A stretch of DNA of 64,000 bases from Arthrobacter sp. NtRootA1 (GTDB taxonomy: Bacteria > Actinomycetota > Actinomycetes > Actinomycetales > Micrococcaceae), in contig NZ_AP024630.1 of NCBI RefSeq assembly GCF_019976975.1, forward strand, positions 1,488,001 to 1,552,000, written 5' to 3'. Each line of letters opens with the position of its first letter. Within the stretch, counting starts at the first letter, position 1. The translations under genes were made by a program, and so were the position numbers. Shown here piece by piece: positions 61,045 through 64,000 of this stretch. Under the pieces are notes generated by a model that was not told the DNA's origin, ran no database searches, and worked only from the letters and a program-made list of their open reading frames with translations.

Positions 61045-62541
61045 ATGGGTCACGGACACTCCCACGGTCATTCTGAAAGTTCCGAGCCAACTCCGCAGGC
61101 GATTGCATCCCGGAAGCGCGCCAACTGGCTCCTGGCTGCGGTACTGGTTCCACTTGGAGTGCTCACTGTCATCGCCATGATGGTCATGTGGCCCTCGGGC
61201 AGCCGGGAGGGTATCTCCTTTGCGAGTCCCTACCAGGCTGCCCCTGGGGTGACGTTCGATACCGGAAAGATCCAGAGCGTGGTGCAGGAAAGCTGCACAC
61301 AAACCGGACAATCCACGCAAGGACAAACAGATACTGGCCCGACTGACACGGGTCAAACCGGTGCAGGCCAGTCCGGCGGATCCGACTGCACCTTTGCCTT
61401 CACCCAGCCGGACAAGGGCGGGGAAGTCGTCAAGGTAGTGATCAATCCCGACGTCGCCAAGTCCCACGGCGTGGATGTGGGGGACTCGATCAGATATCTG
61501 AACCTCTCCGGTGTCCAGGGCGCATCGCAAGGCAACGGCTCGCCGTCGTACGTTTTTGTGGATTTCGTGCGGAGCCTGCCGATTGCCCTGCTGGCTGTGC
61601 TCTACGCGGTAGTAGTGATCGCTGTGGCGCGCTGGCGTGGCTTCCGGGCCCTCCTTGGCCTGGTTGGCGCTTATGCCGTGCTGGTCAGCTTCATCCTGCC
61701 GGGACTGGTGGAAGGGAAGCCTCCACTCATGCTGGCTTTGGTGGGTTCCACAGTGATCATGATCGGGGTCTTGTACTTCGCCCACGGTTTCTCGGCGAGG
61801 ACCTCCACGGCCCTGCTCGGAACCATCTTCGGGTTGGGCATTACAGCGCTGTTGGCTGCGTGGGCCACGGATGCTGCCAACCTTGCAGGCGTCGGCGACC
61901 ATGACGCTGCCACGCTGATAAACATGTCGGACAAGATTTCAATCTCCGGCATCATCCTGTGCGGCCTGATCATCTCAGGCCTCGGCGTCCTCAACGATGT
62001 CACCATTACCCAATCCTCTGCGGTGTGGGAACTTTACGAACTGGCCCCGAACACCAGTGCCCGGAAGCTGTTCTCCTCGGCGATGCGGATTGGCCGGGAC
62101 CACATCGCCTCCACCGTTTACACCATTGCCTTCGCGTACGCTGGTGCCGCCCTTCCGATCCTCATCATCGTGATGCTTTACGACCGCCCGCTTGCCGAGG
62201 CCTTGACCAGTGCGGAGTTGTCCGAAGAAGTCATCCGGACACTGGTGGGCTCCATCGGCCTGGTGCTCGCCATCCCGGTTACCACGCTGATAGCCGTCCT
62301 GGTGGTCAAGGCCACAGGCGTGAAGGATGCAGTCCCGGCGCCCGCTCTGTCCGTGAATCCGGACGACGTGGACGATACCGGTACGCTCGCAGCCGCGGCC
62401 GCCGTCGTGGGTTCCGGCCGGGTAGAAACGCTCGACGGCGGCCGGTCTCCGCGCGCCGTCGGCAAGCCTGCCCGCCCGGGGAGCCGCCGTGCCCAGCGTG
62501 AGGCGGAGCGCCGCGGCGATGGGGAAAATCCCGCCTCGTAA
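61045..62541 (+). CDS. YibE/F family membrane protein
   Basis: 498 aa from ATG 61045 (an in-frame TTG at 61036 adds three residues). The N-terminus is His/Gly/Ser-rich (MGHGHSHGHSESSEP). One transmembrane helix (about 28-52), an extracytoplasmic domain of about 110 residues with a Gln/Thr/Gly-rich stretch (TQTGQSTQGQTDTGPTDTGQ), then about seven helices in the YibE/F core, with conserved NDVTITQSSAVWEL and AFAYAGAALPIL. The C-terminus is basic and cytoplasmic. The function is unknown. Confidence 0.85.
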   Translation: MGHGHSHGHSESSEPTPQAIASRKRANWLLAAVLVPLGVLTVIAMMVMWPSGSREGISFASPYQAAPGVTFDTGKIQSVVQESCTQTGQSTQGQTDTGPTDTGQTGAGQSGGSDCTFAFTQPDKGGEVVKVVINPDVAKSHGVDVGDSIRYLNLSGVQGASQGNGSPSYVFVDFVRSLPIALLAVLYAVVVIAVARWRGFRALLGLVGAYAVLVSFILPGLVEGKPPLMLALVGSTVIMIGVLYFAHGFSARTSTALLGTIFGLGITALLAAWATDAANLAGVGDHDAATLINMSDKISISGIILCGLIISGLGVLNDVTITQSSAVWELYELAPNTSARKLFSSAMRIGRDHIASTVYTIAFAYAGAALPILIIVMLYDRPLAEALTSAELSEEVIRTLVGSIGLVLAIPVTTLIAVLVVKATGVKDAVPAPALSVNPDDVDDTGTLAAAAAVVGSGRVETLDGGRSPRAVGKPARPGSRRAQREAERRGDGENPAS

Positions 62542-62607
62542 CGCCGGAGGAGCACGGTCCGTGGCGGCAGGAGGGGCCGATTTGCCCTGATTTGCAACAA
62601 TGGATGG

Positions 62608-63789
62608 GTGACTGTAGTAGCAACGCCCCCTGCCCCAAAGCTTGAGCTTCCGCCTTTGCAGCTCGGTGGGATCACCGTGGACACTCCCGTGATCCTTGCC
62701 CCCATGGCGGGCATCACCAACTCAGCCTTCCGCAGGCTCTGCCGTGAATACGGTGGTGGCCTGTACGTGGCCGAGATGGTTACCTCGCGTGCGCTGGTGG
62801 AACGGACTCCGGAATCGTTGCGCATCATCTCGCACGACGAGGATGAGAAAGTGCGGTCCGTGCAGCTCTACGGTGTTGACCCCGTAACGGTCGGCGCGGC
62901 AGTCCGCATGCTCGTCGAGGAAGACCGGGCTGACCACATCGACCTCAACTTCGGCTGCCCGGTGCCCAAGGTCACCCGCCGCGGTGGCGGTTCCGCGCTG
63001 CCATGGAAAATCGATCTCTTCACGTCGATCGTGCAGACGGCAGTGAAGGAAGCCTCCAAGGGTGGCATCCCGCTCACCATCAAGATGCGCAAGGGGATTG
63101 ACGAGGACCACCTGACGTACCTCGACGCCGGACGGATCGCCCGCGATGCGGGAGTGGCCGCCGTCGCCCTTCACGGCCGCACCGCAGCCCAGTTCTATTC
63201 CGGCCAGGCTGACTGGTCCGCCATCGCCCGCCTTCGTGAGGCGCTGCCTGACATTCCGGTGCTGGGAAACGGTGACATCTGGTCCGCAGAGGATGCTGTC
63301 CGTATGGTCCGGGAAACCGGTGTGGACGGCGTTGTGGTAGGCCGTGGTTGCCAGGGCCGTCCGTGGCTGTTCGGTGATCTGCAGGCTGCGTTCGAAGGCA
63401 GCGAGCAGCGACACCGTCCGGGCCTGCGGGAGGTCGCCGAAGGCGTCTACCGTCACGCGGAGCTCATGGTGGAGACCTTCGGCAACGATGAGTACAAGGC
63501 ACTGCGGGAAATCCGAAAGCACATGGCCTGGTACTTCAAGGGGTACGTAGTTGGCGGGGAGCTTCGCGCCAAGCTGGCCACGGTTCCCACCCTCGAGGTC
63601 CTGCGCGGACTCCTTGAAGAGTTGGATATGGATTTGCCGTATCCGGGCATCGATTCCGAGGGTCCGCGCGGCCGTGCCGGATCACCGAAGAAGCCCGCGC
63701 TGCCCAAGGATTGGCTCGTGAGCCGTCAGCTGAACGCGGAACAGAGTGCCGAAATCTCCGCAGCAGAGCTGGACGTGTCAGGCGGCTAG
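62608..63789 (+). CDS. dus: tRNA-dihydrouridine synthase
   Basis: 393-aa FMN enzyme reducing uridines in the tRNA D-loop. AACAAT ends 6 nt before the GTG (leaderless). TIM-barrel motifs: VILAPMAGITNSAFRRLCRE, LYVAEMVTSRALVE, DLNFGCPVPKVTRRGGGSAL with the catalytic Cys, TIKMRKGID and LHGRTAAQFYSGQADW, then NGDIWSAEDAV. DusB-like by motif. It lies directly before dgt, a pairing common in actinobacteria. Confidence 0.95.
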   Translation: MTVVATPPAPKLELPPLQLGGITVDTPVILAPMAGITNSAFRRLCREYGGGLYVAEMVTSRALVERTPESLRIISHDEDEKVRSVQLYGVDPVTVGAAVRMLVEEDRADHIDLNFGCPVPKVTRRGGGSALPWKIDLFTSIVQTAVKEASKGGIPLTIKMRKGIDEDHLTYLDAGRIARDAGVAAVALHGRTAAQFYSGQADWSAIARLREALPDIPVLGNGDIWSAEDAVRMVRETGVDGVVVGRGCQGRPWLFGDLQAAFEGSEQRHRPGLREVAEGVYRHAELMVETFGNDEYKALREIRKHMAWYFKGYVVGGELRAKLATVPTLEVLRGLLEELDMDLPYPGIDSEGPRGRAGSPKKPALPKDWLVSRQLNAEQSAEISAAELDVSGG

Positions 63790-63854
63790 CTTCACGCGTG
63801 TAAGACTGGCTCAAGAGGCACCACTACTACGGCGCTTGAAGGAGGCAGATACCC

Positions 63855-64000
63855 ATGGGAACCGAAGCGATGCTGGGCCGCACTGGAACACCGCACGACT
63901 ACGTGCTGGCAATTCCGGGCTACACGGAAGCGGATTCTGCGCGGTGGGTGGAAGAACCGCGGAAGACTACGTACCGCTCCGATTTTGAACGCGACCGGGC
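63855..64000 (+). CDS. dgt: dGTP triphosphohydrolase-like protein, N-terminal part (partial)
   Basis: The frame runs off the right edge after 48 residues. ATG 63855 has AAGGAGG about 9 nt upstream. The N-terminus ends TTYRSDFERDRA, the characteristic start of the dGTPase/HD-domain family (YRSxFxRDRARV...). The HD metal motif would lie beyond the window. The position right after dus matches the usual dus-dgt-dnaG order of actinobacteria. Confidence 0.85.
   Translation, partial: MGTEAMLGRTGTPHDYVLAIPGYTEADSARWVEEPRKTTYRSDFERDR

Overview
The window is GC-rich actinobacterial chromosome, most like Arthrobacter/Paenarthrobacter (Micrococcaceae). This is inferred from protein style and gene content (dimeric glycyl-tRNA synthetase, GatCAB, MetX/MetY, a CitMHS transporter with its two-component system), from a SAM-IV-type riboswitch, and from many apparently leaderless genes whose -10 hexamer ends 6 nt before the start codon. 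No rRNA, tRNA, CRISPR, transposase, integrase or phage gene was seen. The gene content looks like ordinary chromosome with metabolic accessory clusters.

Layout. 1-7.0 kb: end of a regulated-secretion or signalling island (tail of an FHA protein, Ser/Thr kinase, FHA-like/winged-helix protein, EssC/EccC-like FtsK-SpoIIIE ATPase with its own FHA domain). 7.0-14.1 kb: NAD-dependent DNA ligase, inositol-phosphatase family, AAA ATPase, LLM flavin monooxygenase, GNAT, RidA. 14.1-18.2 kb: citrate-type two-component system divergent from a CitMHS transporter. 18.4-21.8 kb: gatCAB. 21.8-23.9 kb: secreted DUF5666-like protein, Arr-type rifamycin ADP-ribosyltransferase, formylglycine-generating enzyme. 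24.1-30.2 kb: CUT1 sugar ABC operon with LacI regulator and Gfo/Idh dehydrogenase. 30.2-33.5 kb: LysR regulator divergent from tdh-kbl (threonine to glycine). 33.7-36.0 kb: FAD amine oxidoreductase and imidazolonepropionase. 36.0-42.3 kb: K+ locus (short KdpD-like kinase, KdpE-like regulator, APC/KUP-like transporter, small unknown protein, TrkH). 42.5-47.0 kb: amino-sugar/tagatose-type operon (SIS, ROK, PfkB, class II aldolase, DeoR). 47.0-49.4 kb: phosphatase, CPBP protease, VOC protein. 49.6-52.3 kb: metY and riboswitch-controlled metX. 52.3-56.9 kb: SHOCT protein, AlkZ-like winged-helix protein, SGNH hydrolase, esterase, S4 protein, DMT transporter. 57.0-64.0 kb: glyS, GNAT, FAD oxidase, YibE/F, dus, start of dgt.

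The most interesting signals are regulatory. Both K+ transporter genes carry a tandem 11-bp direct repeat with the same sequence (CGTAAAtGAtt-like), a candidate KdpE regulon in which kdpFABC is not present. The ABC and amino-sugar operons each have a promoter with a 17-bp spacer next to, or overlapping, a candidate operator. Two distant copies of one long palindrome share the same internal mismatch, and a different repeat family lies between kbl and the oxidoreductase gene. The ROK kinase has lost its zinc-cysteine motif and carries a small repeat there instead.
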